From Acidobacteriota bacterium (GTDB lineage: Bacteria > Acidobacteriota > Terriglobia > Acidiferrales > UBA7541): a stretch of 55,379 bases of DNA. The DNA lies in assembly GCA_003223295.1 (NCBI GenBank), contig QHYM01000123.1, positions 1 to 55,379 on the forward strand. Reading direction: 5' to 3'. Shown one piece after another: positions 45,424 to 54,710 of this stretch. The notes beneath the pieces were generated by a model. That model was not told where the DNA came from and ran no database searches. It saw nothing but the letters and a program-made list of their open reading frames with translations. Made by a program: the position numbers and the translations under genes. Within the stretch, counting starts at the first letter, position 1; every line of letters starts with the position of its first letter.

Positions 45424-45470
45424 CGAGGAATCTGCTTTTTTTCTCGAGTTCAGTAAGAGCAGGTTCCTCG
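45424..45470. repeat. imperfect long hairpin between padR and the CRTAC1 gene
   Basis: CGAGGAATCTGCT (45424-45436) pairs with AGCAGGTTCCTCG (45458-45470), 12 of 13 positions, around a 21-base loop that has a T-run near the left arm. It lies in the 3' region of the intact CRTAC1 gene, read on the minus strand, and upstream of padR. It may help end the CRTAC1 transcript, but the U-run is in the loop rather than after the stem. Confidence 0.45.
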
Positions 45471-45526
45471 CTCCGCTCGGAAAGCCGGCTTGTCGGGACT
45501 TTTTTTCGCAGCCTGGGAGGCATTAC

Positions 45527-47359
45527 TCACGATTTCTTGGATTTCTCCGGCTCGAACGCCATAGTCCGAACAATCCCTTCGCCTTCCTTAACGAAGATCA
45601 CCTGGTTCGGCTTGATGTCCTTGAAAGTATCCATGGTCCCACTCGGCCACCGAATCTCCAGCAGCTCCACTTTCCCTGCCTTGCCAATTCCAAAATGCAC
45701 TCGTAAGTCGTTTTGTGAAAAATACCCGCCGCCGCTGCGCACTTCGTCAATTTGCGAATGCGCAGTTTTCTCGCCCGGCGCACGCGTGACGCAGCGAAGC
45801 CGCGCTCCAATCCCGCTCCGGTTCGATTTCGTTCCGATCGTTTTGATCTTGATCCAGTTGTTGCCTGTCACGGAATCGCAGCGCAGCAGCTGGGGAAAAT
45901 CGTTCACCGTATTGACCACCACGTCGAGGTCGCCATCATTATCAAAGTCCCCGAAGGCGCATCCTCGCGCCGCCACGGGTGTCGAAATACTCGGGCCCGC
46001 ATCGTAGGAAACGTCCTCAAACTGTCCGTTCCGCAAATTCTTGTAAAGAAGTTTGCGCTGCAGGTAGCCGGCTTCGGTCTTCAGTTGTTCCACTTCCGGA
46101 TAGACATGCCCGTCGCAAATCAAAATGTCCGCCCAGCCGTCATTGTCCATGTCGAAAAAGCCGCAGCCCCAGCCGAGATATTGCGTGTGTTTGCCGAGTC
46201 CGCCCTGAAACGTGGCGTCTTCAAAATTCGCTCCGCCCAGATTGTGATACAGCGAAGGTGTGTCCCCGGCAAAATTGGTTTTCACGAGATCGAGATTCCC
46301 GTCGAGATCGTAATCCGCGGCGGAAATCCCCATGCCGGCTTGCGGCTTGCCGTCCGCGCTCAGCGCGCAGCCCGCTTCCAGCGCGATGTCCGTGAACGTT
46401 CCGTTCGTCTTGTTCTGATACAGCGCGCTCGCTGTCGAGTCATTGGCCACATAAATGTCCGGCCAGCCGTCATTGTCCAGGTCCGCGGTCAGCACGCCCA
46501 AGCCATAAGTCCCGTTCGCCTTCAAAATCCCCGACTTCTCACTGGCGTCCGTGAACGTGCCATCCCCGTTGTTGTGATAAAGAATGTTTTTTCCGCCGTT
46601 GAGGCCGGGCGGCCCGCACGCCACCATGATTCCTTTGTAGAGACAGGGCCCGGACTCGGGTACCGGCGCGGTTTTCAAGTCGAGATCAATGTAATTCGCC
46701 ACAAAAAGATCCAGGCGCCCGTCGCGGTCGTAATCCACAAATGCGCAGCCCGTGTTCCAGCGCTTGCCCGTGCCCGCCACGCCTGCCTTCTCGCTGACAT
46801 CCGTGAACGTGCCGTTGCCGTTGTTGTGGTACAGCACGTTCTTGCCGAAATACGTCACGAACAAATCGTCGAAACCGTCGTTGTCGTAATCTCCAACGCA
46901 AACTCCCTGGCCCCACCCGGCATGCACCAACCCGGCTTTGACCGTCACGTCGGTAAACGTTCCGTCGCGATTGTTTTTGAAAAGATGATTGGTCGGTTCC
47001 TGCCCCGCTGGAAAGCCTTCCAGGCGCGTGCCATTCACCAGAAAAATATCCAGCCAGCCGTCGTTGTCGTAATCGTAGAAAGCCACTCCGCAGCCCGTGG
47101 TTTCCAGGAGATATTTGTTTTTGTGCTCGCCGCCGAAAATCGTTTTGGCATGGAGGCCAGATTCGCGCGCCACGTTCAAGAAAGTAACGCCGAGGTCCTT
47201 TGCAGTAGGAGCGGGTGTTTGCGGGGGTGCCGGAAGAGCAGTCCCCGAAGAGAGCCGCCGCGCTCGAAAGGGAATTGCCAACGCGAGAACTCTTTCGAAC
47301 GGGAGCACCAGCGCCGAGCGGCAAAGCGAGCGAATGAATTTACGGCGCGTGGAAGCCAA
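45527..47359 (-). CDS. intact CRTAC1-family FG-GAP/ASPIC-UnbV protein
   Basis: A 610-residue protein starting with TTG 47359 behind AGGAAAGG. The leader TRRKFIRSLCRSALVL has a twin-arginine-like motif. Seven or more FG-GAP/VCBS repeats follow with DxDxDGxxD-type calcium sites (VAFYDYDNDGWLDIFLVNG, VCVGDYDNDGFDDLFVTYFG, SAADYDLDGNLDLVKTNF, CAFGDFDNDGDLDVVVNT). The C-terminus has the ASPIC/UnbV region (GTKSNRSGIGARL) with a lone beta-domain end. These form beta-propellers at the cell surface or in the periplasm and often associate with TPR proteins. This copy shows what the broken copy at 34093-35744 has lost. It is divergent from a glycoside hydrolase. Confidence 0.92.
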   Translation of the reverse strand: MASTRRKFIRSLCRSALVLPFERVLALAIPFRARRLSSGTALPAPPQTPAPTAKDLGVTFLNVARESGLHAKTIFGGEHKNKYLLETTGCGVAFYDYDNDGWLDIFLVNGTRLEGFPAGQEPTNHLFKNNRDGTFTDVTVKAGLVHAGWGQGVCVGDYDNDGFDDLFVTYFGKNVLYHNNGNGTFTDVSEKAGVAGTGKRWNTGCAFVDYDRDGRLDLFVANYIDLDLKTAPVPESGPCLYKGIMVACGPPGLNGGKNILYHNNGDGTFTDASEKSGILKANGTYGLGVLTADLDNDGWPDIYVANDSTASALYQNKTNGTFTDIALEAGCALSADGKPQAGMGISAADYDLDGNLDLVKTNFAGDTPSLYHNLGGANFEDATFQGGLGKHTQYLGWGCGFFDMDNDGWADILICDGHVYPEVEQLKTEAGYLQRKLLYKNLRNGQFEDVSYDAGPSISTPVAARGCAFGDFDNDGDLDVVVNTVNDFPQLLRCDSVTGNNWIKIKTIGTKSNRSGIGARLRCVTRAPGEKTAHSQIDEVRSGGGYFSQNDLRVHFGIGKAGKVELLEIRWPSGTMDTFKDIKPNQVIFVKEGEGIVRTMAFEPEKSKKS

Positions 47360-47525
47360 AAGAGGCGTACCTTTCCTGGAGAAGCCCGTGCTAGAATCCG
47401 GCGCTTTCTTTTATAGTAAGCCCTGCCGGGCAATGCAAGTTGCGACCTAACGAGTCCAGGAGAAATACAAATCCTTGTCCAACATTTCTAGTTTTTGCGT
47501 AGGGCAGTTTCGCCGGTGCTTGCTC

Positions 47526-50102
47526 ATGCGAACGGCTGCGTGCCTCGCCGCCCTCATCAGCTTTACAATCTCCGCTCTGCCCGCCTTGTGCCAGCAAGCG
47601 AAGGAAGCACCCGCGCCTATGGAACTTTCGCGCACCGTGCGGCCCTGGGAATTCCTGCCGGTCACCGGAACGCGTGCGGCCTTATTCGGAAATGAAACCG
47701 GCAAAATGGAAGCGTGGGTTTATCCGCTGAAACTTTTCCGCGAATTTCATTTGAATTTCCTCACCGAAGGCCGAGTTCTCCCCGCCGACACGCTTGCGAG
47801 AACCCTCACCGTGCGCCCGGAATCCGCCACCATTCTTTATGCCGGCGACACTTTCACGGTGCGCGAAACTTTTTTTGTGCCCGTGGACGCGCAAGGCGCC
47901 GTCATCCTGCTGGACGTCGAAACCGAGCAGCCTCTCGAGGTCGAAGCGGTGTTTCATCGGGACTTCCAATTGATGTGGCCGGCAGCCCTCGCAGCGTCTT
48001 ACCTGGATTGGAGCTCGCGGCAACACGCATTTTATTTTGGCGAAGAGCAGGGAAAATTTGTGGCGTACGTCGGTTCACCAACGGCAACCGACCCTCGCGC
48101 CGAATTCCAGAACAATTATTCGGAATCGCAGACCAGTTCCTTCCGTCTCGGCGCCACTGCAAAAGGGAAAGACACGAAAATGATCGTCATCGCGGGCTCC
48201 GTGGAAGGCAGTACTGCCGCGGCGAAAACATATCAACATCTGACGGCAGATTACGCGGCGCTGTTGCAAGAATCCCGAAAGTATTACCAGGACTATCTCG
48301 CGCGCACCGTCCGCATCGATCTTCCCGACACGCAAATCCAGCAAGCCTACGATTGGGCGCGCGTGAGCATGTTTCAGGGCCTCGTGACCAATCCCTATCT
48401 TGGCACGGGACTGGTCGCTGGCTACCGCACTTCCGGCGAAAGCCAGCGCCCAGGCTTCGCCTGGTTTTTCGGCCGGGATTCCTTTTGGACTTCGCTGGCG
48501 CTCAATGCCGCAGGCGATTTTTCGACGACGCGCACGGCGCTTTCGTTCATCAGCAAATTCCAGCGTGAAGACGGCAAGATCCCCCACGAGATTTCGCAGG
48601 GTGCGAATTTTGTGGACTGGTTCAAAGGCTATCCTTATCCGTATGCATCGGCGGATGCCACGCCGTTGTACATCATCGCGATGAACGATTACGTCATGGA
48701 AAGCGGCGACACGGCCTTCGCAAAAGAAAAATGGGACCGCCTTTGGAAAGCTTATGAATTCATGCGCTCGACTTACGACGAGCACGGCTTCCCGAAAAAT
48801 CTTGGCGTCGGCCACGGCTGGGTGGAAGGCGGCCCGCTGCTTCCGGTCAAAACAGAGCTCTATCAAACCGGGTTGGGCATCGAAGCGCTCCGCGCGCTCT
48901 CGAATCTGGCGCATATTACCGGCAAAGAAGATGCGAGCAAGGATCTCGCCAAGAATTTCGGGCAGCAGCGGCCGCTGATGAACGAAACGTTCTGGCTCGC
49001 TGACAAAAAACGCTTCGCCTTTGCGCTGGACAAGGACAATCACGCGGTGGACGAACCCGGCGTACTCGCCACCGTGCCGATGTGGTTTGGCTTGCTCGAT
49101 GAAGGCAAAGCGGACTCGATGATTACGCAGCTCGCCGATTTGGATCAGCAGACGGACTGGGGCATGCGTATCATCTCCGGCCATTCGCCGAAATTCAGCG
49201 GCGGCGGCTACCATTTCGGCTCCGTGTGGCCGCTGTTCACCGGCTGGGCGGCTGTCGGCGAGTATCGTTATCACCGCGTGCTGCCCGCTTATGAGAATCT
49301 GCGGGCCAACGCGCTGCTCACGTTTGACGGCTCGCTGGGCCACGTCAGCGAAGTTCTCTCCGGTGCGTACTACCAATCGCTCTCGACGAGCTCGCCGCAC
49401 CAAATCTGGTCCGCGGCCATGGTGGTGAGTCCCTTGATGCGCGGCATGTTGGGTCTACAAACGGATGCCGGGGCGGGAACGCTCACACTTACGCCGCACG
49501 TTCCTGCCGATTGGACTTCGTTCGCCGTCCGCAGCGTGCCCATCGGGTCCGCGAAAGTGGATTTGCAGTATGCCAAGGACCCGGAAGGCATCACGCTGGA
49601 GGTGAAAGCTTTGGGGGAAGTCACGGACAACTCCCCGCGCGCTGTCGAGTTTGCGCCTGCGGTCAGTTTGCGGGCCAAAGTCCTCGGCGCTGCGCTCAAT
49701 GGGCGCCCCGTGCCGTTTCATGTGCAGGCCAACAGTGTCGATCAGCATGTGCTTGTACGCATTCCCGTCTCCGGCGGAGCAAACACACTGCGCATCCGGC
49801 TCAAAGACGACTTTGGCGTGGCTTACACCTCCACTCTGCCAGCCATCGGAGCCACGTCCGAAGGCTTGCGAGTCGTCTCCGAGACCTGGACGCCGGCGCG
49901 CGACCGCCTGACGCTCGCCGTCTCGGGGCGGTCAGGCAGCCAGTACCGGCTTTCCGTCTGGAACGCCGGACAGATTGCGTCCGTGGCTGGGGCCAAGCTC
50001 TTCAAGGAGCCAGACGGAGGAGCGCAGCTGGTCGTGGAATTTCCGAAGGACCTCGCCGAGCCCGTCTCGCACGCGACCATTTCTCTCCAATTCGTCAAGT
50101 GA
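47526..50102 (+). CDS. exported (alpha/alpha)6 glycoside hydrolase, debranching-enzyme/GH63-like
   Basis: An 858-residue protein; ATG 47526 gives a signal peptide (MRTAACLAALISFTISALPA), while a TTG at 47475 is an alternative. The N-terminal 230 residues form a beta-sandwich. The (alpha/alpha)6 barrel has GFAWFFGRDSFWTSLALNAA, LSFISKFQREDGKIPHEISQ, a probable acid in WVEGGPLLPVKTELYQTGLG, and GGYHFGSVWPLFTGWAAVGE. This is the pattern of bacterial amylo-alpha-1,6-glucosidase-like and GH63-like enzymes, which cut alpha-glucosidic or mannosidic bonds. The C-terminal 200 residues are beta-rich and may bind carbohydrate. Periplasmic location suggests glycan degradation alongside the CRTAC1 and GH130 proteins. 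Confidence 0.78.
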   Translation: MRTAACLAALISFTISALPALCQQAKEAPAPMELSRTVRPWEFLPVTGTRAALFGNETGKMEAWVYPLKLFREFHLNFLTEGRVLPADTLARTLTVRPESATILYAGDTFTVRETFFVPVDAQGAVILLDVETEQPLEVEAVFHRDFQLMWPAALAASYLDWSSRQHAFYFGEEQGKFVAYVGSPTATDPRAEFQNNYSESQTSSFRLGATAKGKDTKMIVIAGSVEGSTAAAKTYQHLTADYAALLQESRKYYQDYLARTVRIDLPDTQIQQAYDWARVSMFQGLVTNPYLGTGLVAGYRTSGESQRPGFAWFFGRDSFWTSLALNAAGDFSTTRTALSFISKFQREDGKIPHEISQGANFVDWFKGYPYPYASADATPLYIIAMNDYVMESGDTAFAKEKWDRLWKAYEFMRSTYDEHGFPKNLGVGHGWVEGGPLLPVKTELYQTGLGIEALRALSNLAHITGKEDASKDLAKNFGQQRPLMNETFWLADKKRFAFALDKDNHAVDEPGVLATVPMWFGLLDEGKADSMITQLADLDQQTDWGMRIISGHSPKFSGGGYHFGSVWPLFTGWAAVGEYRYHRVLPAYENLRANALLTFDGSLGHVSEVLSGAYYQSLSTSSPHQIWSAAMVVSPLMRGMLGLQTDAGAGTLTLTPHVPADWTSFAVRSVPIGSAKVDLQYAKDPEGITLEVKALGEVTDNSPRAVEFAPAVSLRAKVLGAALNGRPVPFHVQANSVDQHVLVRIPVSGGANTLRIRLKDDFGVAYTSTLPAIGATSEGLRVVSETWTPARDRLTLAVSGRSGSQYRLSVWNAGQIASVAGAKLFKEPDGGAQLVVEFPKDLAEPVSHATISLQFVK

Positions 50103-50449
50103 CGTTGGCCGAACGCATCCCTCCACCCTGTGGCAGACACAGGACAATCAGATTTAGTAAGCCCCTTTTTTTTTATAAACCATACGAAATCGCCGGGTGG
50201 CTGTACTCCCCCCTTATCCTGAGCCAAGAAGGATCGCGTCCATCTTCAATGTTCCGTATATTCTTCCAAGTTCCGTATGCTCTAAGTCCTGTGTTTGCCA
50301 CTGTTGCAAAAAACTGCCGGGGTGTAGCCTTTTCTTCCCAAAATGGCACATTCCGGCTCCCGCCGGAACGAACCGGCCGCAAAGACTCGCCACTACAATT
50401 GCGAAAAAGGGCGTAGCCTTTTTGTGGGAATGAGCATAGCGCGACAAAG
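50103..50449. other. intergenic region with short repeats and a hairpin before the nuclease-helicase gene
   Basis: This 347-bp gap holds GTTCCGTAT twice (50251-50259 and 50270-50278), GTAGCCTTTT twice (50324-50333 and 50413-50422), and a perfect hairpin TTCCGGC-TCCC-GCCGGAA (50351-50368). A run of T at 50165-50174 follows the glycosidase gene, but no strong stem precedes it. No gene is seen. The promoter of the nuclease-helicase is presumably here, though I cannot place it. Confidence 0.5.
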
Positions 50450-53400
50450 ATGAAACTGGCGAAGGGACAAATTCGGCTGGCGGCGACGGACCTGGGGAAT
50501 CACCTGGCGTGCCGGCATTTGACCGTGCTGGATTTGCAAGTTGCGCAGGGGAAGCGCGCGGAACCGGAGTGGGCGGCGCCGGATCTGGCGGTGATTCGGG
50601 AGCGTGGCGAGCGGCACGAGCGGGAGTACCTGGCGCATTTGTGCGCGCAGGGGCTCACGGTCGAGAACCTGGGGCATATTCCGCACCAGGAAGAAGAGCG
50701 GCTGCTGGCGGAAACGCGCGCGCTGATGGAGCGCGGCGCGGAGGTGATTGCGCAAGGAGCGCTAAGCGACGGGGAATGGTTTGGGCGGCCGGATGTGTTA
50801 CGTCGTGTTGCGACGAAGAGCGAGCGCTGGGCGTGGTCATACGAAGTGGCGGATACGAAGCTGGCGCGGGAGACGAAGGCGGCGACGATTCTGCAATTGT
50901 CGCTGTATTCGGACTTGGTGGGGAGAATTCAAGGGACGATGCCGGAGTTTTTGTGGGTGGTGCCGCCGGGCGAAGGGTTTGCGGGCGAAAAGTATCGCGT
51001 GTCCGAGTATGCGGCGTATTACCGGTACGTGCGGGAGCGTTTGCGGAAGGCGGTGGGAGTGGAGGCGGGGGCGGAAACGGAAACGGAGACGGAAACGTAT
51101 CCGGAGCCGGTGGAGCACTGCAACGTCTGCCGATGGTTCCGCGAGTGTGATGCACGAAGGCGCGCGGATGATCATTTGTCGTTGGTGGCGGACATGCGGC
51201 GGCAGCAGCGGGATCAATTTGAGGCGTGGAATGCAGCAACGATGGCGAAGCTGGCGGCGCTGCCGATTCCGCTGAAGGAAAGGCCGAGGCACGGATCGAA
51301 AGAAGCCTATGAACGCAGGCGCGAGCAGGCGCGTGTGCAGGTGGAAGGGCGGACGGAGAAGAAGTTGAAGCATGAGCTGCTTCTACCGGTGGCGGAAGGG
51401 ATGGGATTTTGCCGGCTACCGGAGCCTTCGACGGGTGATGTGTTCATGGATTTCGAGGGCGATCCGTTTGTGGGGGAACAGGGCCTGCAATATTTGTTTG
51501 GGTTTGCGGTGCGGGATGCGGGCGGCGAATTGGTTTATGAGAAGCGATGGGCGCTGAACCGCGAGGAGGAGAAGAAGGGCTTCGAGTGGCTGGTGGATGA
51601 AATCATGCGGAGGCGGGAGGCGGACAAGAAGATGCACGTGTATCACTTCGGCGCGTACGAGCCGGGGACGCTGAAACGGCTGATGGGCATGCACGCGACG
51701 CGCGAGGACGAAATTGACCGCATGCTGCGCGCGGGAGTGCTGGTGGATTTGCATCAGGCCTTCAAACAGGGCGTACGAGCGAGCGTGGAAGAGTATTCGC
51801 TGAAGAAAATCGAAGCGTTTTATGGATTTGAGCGGAAGATACCGCTTGATGTTTCGCGTGCGGCGATGCGGTACGTCGAACACCGGCTGGAGTTGGGCTG
51901 GGGAGAGGAGAAGTTGCCCGAATCTGTTCGAGAAGCGATGGAGGGATACAACGGCGAGGACTGCTTTTCGACGGCGAAGCTGCGGGATTGGCTGGAAGAG
52001 GAGCGGCGGAAGCTGGTGGCGGAAGGGAAGGAAGTGCCGCGGCCGCCGGAAAAGGGTGGAGATCCTTCAGAGAAGTTACAAGAAAAGTTGGATCGAGCGG
52101 CCGAGTTGACACAGCGCCTTTGCGACGGGATTCCAACCGATCCGAAGGCGCGGTCGGAACTGCAGTCGGCTCAATGGCTGTTGGCGCAGCTTCTGAGCTG
52201 GCATCGCCGCGAGGATAAAAGGGCCTGGCAAGAAGGCTACAGGCTGGCAGAGATGAATGACGAAGACTTGCTCGACGAGCGAGTGGGCCTGACAGGGTTG
52301 CGTTTTGTGAAGAGAATCGACGCTGGACGACACGTGCCAACGGACCGCTATACGTTCAACCCACAAAAGAGCAACGTGCGTGCCGGCAAGGGCGTGTATT
52401 TCGGAGATGAGAAGTTCGGTGAAGTAATAGCTATCGACCATGTAAGAGGAATTGTGGACATCAAGAAGACGAAGAAGTCCGCCGAGGTCCATCCCCCGAC
52501 GGTCTATATGTGGGACACTCCGCTGCCCACAGATGCTCAGGCGGGTTCTCTTGATCGGATGGGCGAGTGGGTGGCGGTAAACGGGCCGGATGGGCCGGGG
52601 CAGCATCGCGCGGGGCGAGACTTGTTGCTGAGAAGGCCGCCGCGTCTTCTAGGTGGAGAGACGCTAAAGCCGCTGGCCTCGGAAAAGCCAGGAAACACGG
52701 CGAGCCGAATCGTGGTGGCGCTCGAGGAGTCCGTCTTTGCCATTCAAGGGCCACCTGGTTCGGGAAAGACGTATACGGGCGCGCGAATGATTTGCGAGCT
52801 GGTCAAAGAAAGGAAAAAGATCGGGATAACCGCCCTGAGCCACAAAGTTATTCGCAACTTGCTGGAGGCGGTGGTCCAGGCAGCGCATGAGAAAGGCATA
52901 GACGGAGTGCGCTGCATGCACCGAGAGCGGGACGGCGAGGAGAGCGACGGCGTCGCAGTAGCGAAGAAGGACAATGAGGAGGCGTTCGAGGCGCTGCACT
53001 CCGGCAGAGCCAATGTTCTCGGGGGAACATCGTGGCTGTGGTCCCCTGAGGAGGCGTTTGAAGCAGTGGACGTGTTGTTCATCGACGAAGCGGGACAAAT
53101 GGGGTTGGCGGATGTGCTCGCAGTGTCACAGGCGGCGAAGAGCTTGGTGCTGATCGGTGATCCTCAACAGTTGGAGCGGCCACTGAAGGGCAGCCATCCC
53201 GAAGGAGCGGAGAAATCCGCGCTGGAACACTTGCTCGGTGAGCGCAAGACGATTTCGGAGGACATGGGATTCTTGTTGCCCGAGAGCTGGAGGTTACATC
53301 CGGACGTTTGCAAGTTTACCTCCGAAGTTTTTTATGAGGGCAAGCTGAGTTCGCATGCGATTACGAGAAGCCGCGTGATGGCAGGGCACCAGTGGGTCAA

Positions 53401-53902
53401 GGAAGCGGGATTGTGGTTCGTTGCGGTGGAGCATGCCGGAAATCGGAACTCCAGCACGGAGGAAGTTGAGGTAGTGGCACGGATTGTGGAGGGGTTGCTG
53501 TCAGGCGAGGTGCAATGGTTTTACGGAGCAGGCAATAAGCGGCAGCTCCAGGAAAAAGATATTTTGATTGTGGCTCCGTATAACGCGCAAGTGGCGGATT
53601 TGTTGGCGCGGCTGCCGAGGATGCGGATTGGGACCGTGGACAAATTTCAGGGACAGGAAGCACCGGTGGTGATTTATTCGATGACGACGTCTTCGCCGGA
53701 AGAAGCACCGCGCGGGATGGAATTTCTGTATAGCCTGAACCGGCTGAACGTAGCGACGTCACGGGCGATGACGGCAGTAATCGTGGTGGGCAGTCCGCGG
53801 CTATTCGAGCCGGAGTGCCGCAGCCCGCGGCAGATGCAGCTTGCAAATGCCTTGTGTCGATACCGGGAAATGGCTTCTGAGCAGGATGCGTCGGCGATTT
53901 AG
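50450..53902 (+). CDS. TM0106-like RecB nuclease / RNase H-like / SF1 helicase fusion
   Basis: A 1150-residue protein with three parts. Residues of about 5-240 are a Cas4/RecB-type PD-(D/E)XK nuclease: D115 (GRPDVLRRV), the EVADTK strand (132-137), a QLSLYSDL helix, and four cysteines (C21, C224, C227, C233) placed like the Fe-S cluster of Cas4, AddB and Dna2. Residues of about 325-500 are an RNase H/DEDD-like fold starting VFMDFEGDP (D334, E336) with YHFGAYEPGTLKRL and YNGEDCFSTAKLRDWL. The rest is a Dna2/UPF1-type helicase with Walker A GPPGSGKTYT (767), Walker B FIDEAGQ, GDPQQL, VDKFQGQEAPVVIYS and ATSRAM. It should bind and unwind DNA or RNA-DNA hybrids and cut ends. The biological role of the family is not established. 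Confidence 0.9.
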   Translation: MKLAKGQIRLAATDLGNHLACRHLTVLDLQVAQGKRAEPEWAAPDLAVIRERGERHEREYLAHLCAQGLTVENLGHIPHQEEERLLAETRALMERGAEVIAQGALSDGEWFGRPDVLRRVATKSERWAWSYEVADTKLARETKAATILQLSLYSDLVGRIQGTMPEFLWVVPPGEGFAGEKYRVSEYAAYYRYVRERLRKAVGVEAGAETETETETYPEPVEHCNVCRWFRECDARRRADDHLSLVADMRRQQRDQFEAWNAATMAKLAALPIPLKERPRHGSKEAYERRREQARVQVEGRTEKKLKHELLLPVAEGMGFCRLPEPSTGDVFMDFEGDPFVGEQGLQYLFGFAVRDAGGELVYEKRWALNREEEKKGFEWLVDEIMRRREADKKMHVYHFGAYEPGTLKRLMGMHATREDEIDRMLRAGVLVDLHQAFKQGVRASVEEYSLKKIEAFYGFERKIPLDVSRAAMRYVEHRLELGWGEEKLPESVREAMEGYNGEDCFSTAKLRDWLEEERRKLVAEGKEVPRPPEKGGDPSEKLQEKLDRAAELTQRLCDGIPTDPKARSELQSAQWLLAQLLSWHRREDKRAWQEGYRLAEMNDEDLLDERVGLTGLRFVKRIDAGRHVPTDRYTFNPQKSNVRAGKGVYFGDEKFGEVIAIDHVRGIVDIKKTKKSAEVHPPTVYMWDTPLPTDAQAGSLDRMGEWVAVNGPDGPGQHRAGRDLLLRRPPRLLGGETLKPLASEKPGNTASRIVVALEESVFAIQGPPGSGKTYTGARMICELVKERKKIGITALSHKVIRNLLEAVVQAAHEKGIDGVRCMHRERDGEESDGVAVAKKDNEEAFEALHSGRANVLGGTSWLWSPEEAFEAVDVLFIDEAGQMGLADVLAVSQAAKSLVLIGDPQQLERPLKGSHPEGAEKSALEHLLGERKTISEDMGFLLPESWRLHPDVCKFTSEVFYEGKLSSHAITRSRVMAGHQWVKEAGLWFVAVEHAGNRNSSTEEVEVVARIVEGLLSGEVQWFYGAGNKRQLQEKDILIVAPYNAQVADLLARLPRMRIGTVDKFQGQEAPVVIYSMTTSSPEEAPRGMEFLYSLNRLNVATSRAMTAVIVVGSPRLFEPECRSPRQMQLANALCRYREMASEQDASAI

Positions 53903-53942
53903 GTTTGGGCAGGCGCCGTGACGGGAGGGAAGGCGGTGCGTA

Positions 53943-53963
53943 ATATAACGCAATGTGTTATAT
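53943..53963. promoter_or_regulatory. 21-bp palindrome upstream of the XRE regulator (candidate operator)
   Basis: ATATAAC-GCAATGT-GTTATAT is a perfect 7-bp inverted repeat with a 7-bp spacer, 37 bp before the XRE start. It contains -10-like TATAAC/TTATAT, so a bound XRE protein would cover the promoter. This is the usual layout of an autoregulated toxin-antitoxin operon. Confidence 0.65.
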
Positions 53964-53999
53964 GTTTTGAGATAAAGAACCGGAGACCGGGGATGGCGT

Positions 54000-54710
54000 A
54001 TGAAGGGGCAAGAACTTAAAGAAGCGAGGTTGCAGAAAGGCTGGACCCAGCAACAGGCAGCGGGAAGACTGGGAGTGACGCAGGCGTATCTTTCCATGCT
54101 GGAGCACGGGGTTCGCGCACTGCCTCATGGCTTGGCGCGGAAGGCGGCGCAGACGCTGCAAGCGCCTCCGACGACGTTGCCGTTACGCACGGAGACTTTT
54201 GCTGCGTTGCTGAGTAGCGCCGACAGAGCCCGGGTTAGCGAGAGATTGCGCGCGGAACTCGCGGCGTTGGGTTATCCAGGATTCGCCCACGTACGCGGAA
54301 GCGCGCAGCACAACCCCGCGGAAGTGCTGCTTAGTGCGCTAAACGCGTCGGAGCTGGACTCGAGGGTGGTGGAAGGGCTGCCGTGGTTGGTGTTGCGCTA
54401 TGCGGACATGGACTGGGATTGGCTGGTGCCAAACGCCAAGCTGCTGGATCGGCAGAATCGCTTGGGGTTTGTGACCGCGCTAGCGTCTCAACTGGCGGTC
54501 AAGTCGAACGACCCGAAGCGTTTCCAGAGGCTGCAGGAACACGCCGGGGTACTCGACCGTTCTCGTCTGGCAAGGGAAGATACGCTCTGCCACGATTCGC
54601 TGACGGAAGCGGAGAGAAACTGGCTTCGGCGAAACCGCCCGGCGGAAGCGGAGCATTGGAATCTGCTGACGGATATGAAGGCGGAAAATCTTCCCCATGC
54701 AACTGGCTAA
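54000..54710 (+). CDS. XRE-family HTH regulator, candidate antitoxin
   Basis: A 236-residue protein with GGGGA before ATG 54000. Residues 3-60 are an XRE/Cro helix-turn-helix (ELKEARLQKGWTQQQAAGRL, then VTQAYLSMLEHG). The C-terminal part is a conserved domain that I have only seen in such regulators: SELDSRVVEGLPWLVLRYAD, MDWDWLVPNAKLLDRQNRLG and FVTALASQLAV. The gene overlaps the nucleotidyltransferase gene by 14 bp, so the two are co-translated. This arrangement of an XRE protein followed by a DUF6036-like nucleotidyltransferase matches candidate toxin-antitoxin pairs. It could also be a simple regulator of the downstream gene. Confidence 0.78.
   Translation: MKGQELKEARLQKGWTQQQAAGRLGVTQAYLSMLEHGVRALPHGLARKAAQTLQAPPTTLPLRTETFAALLSSADRARVSERLRAELAALGYPGFAHVRGSAQHNPAEVLLSALNASELDSRVVEGLPWLVLRYADMDWDWLVPNAKLLDRQNRLGFVTALASQLAVKSNDPKRFQRLQEHAGVLDRSRLAREDTLCHDSLTEAERNWLRRNRPAEAEHWNLLTDMKAENLPHATG

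Noticed and set aside
45752-47416. A 554-codon open frame on the plus strand opposite the intact CRTAC1 gene
   Set aside because: It is antisense to a gene with clear FG-GAP motifs. Regular repeats and high GC keep the opposite frame open. The translation shows no family and has a shifted composition.
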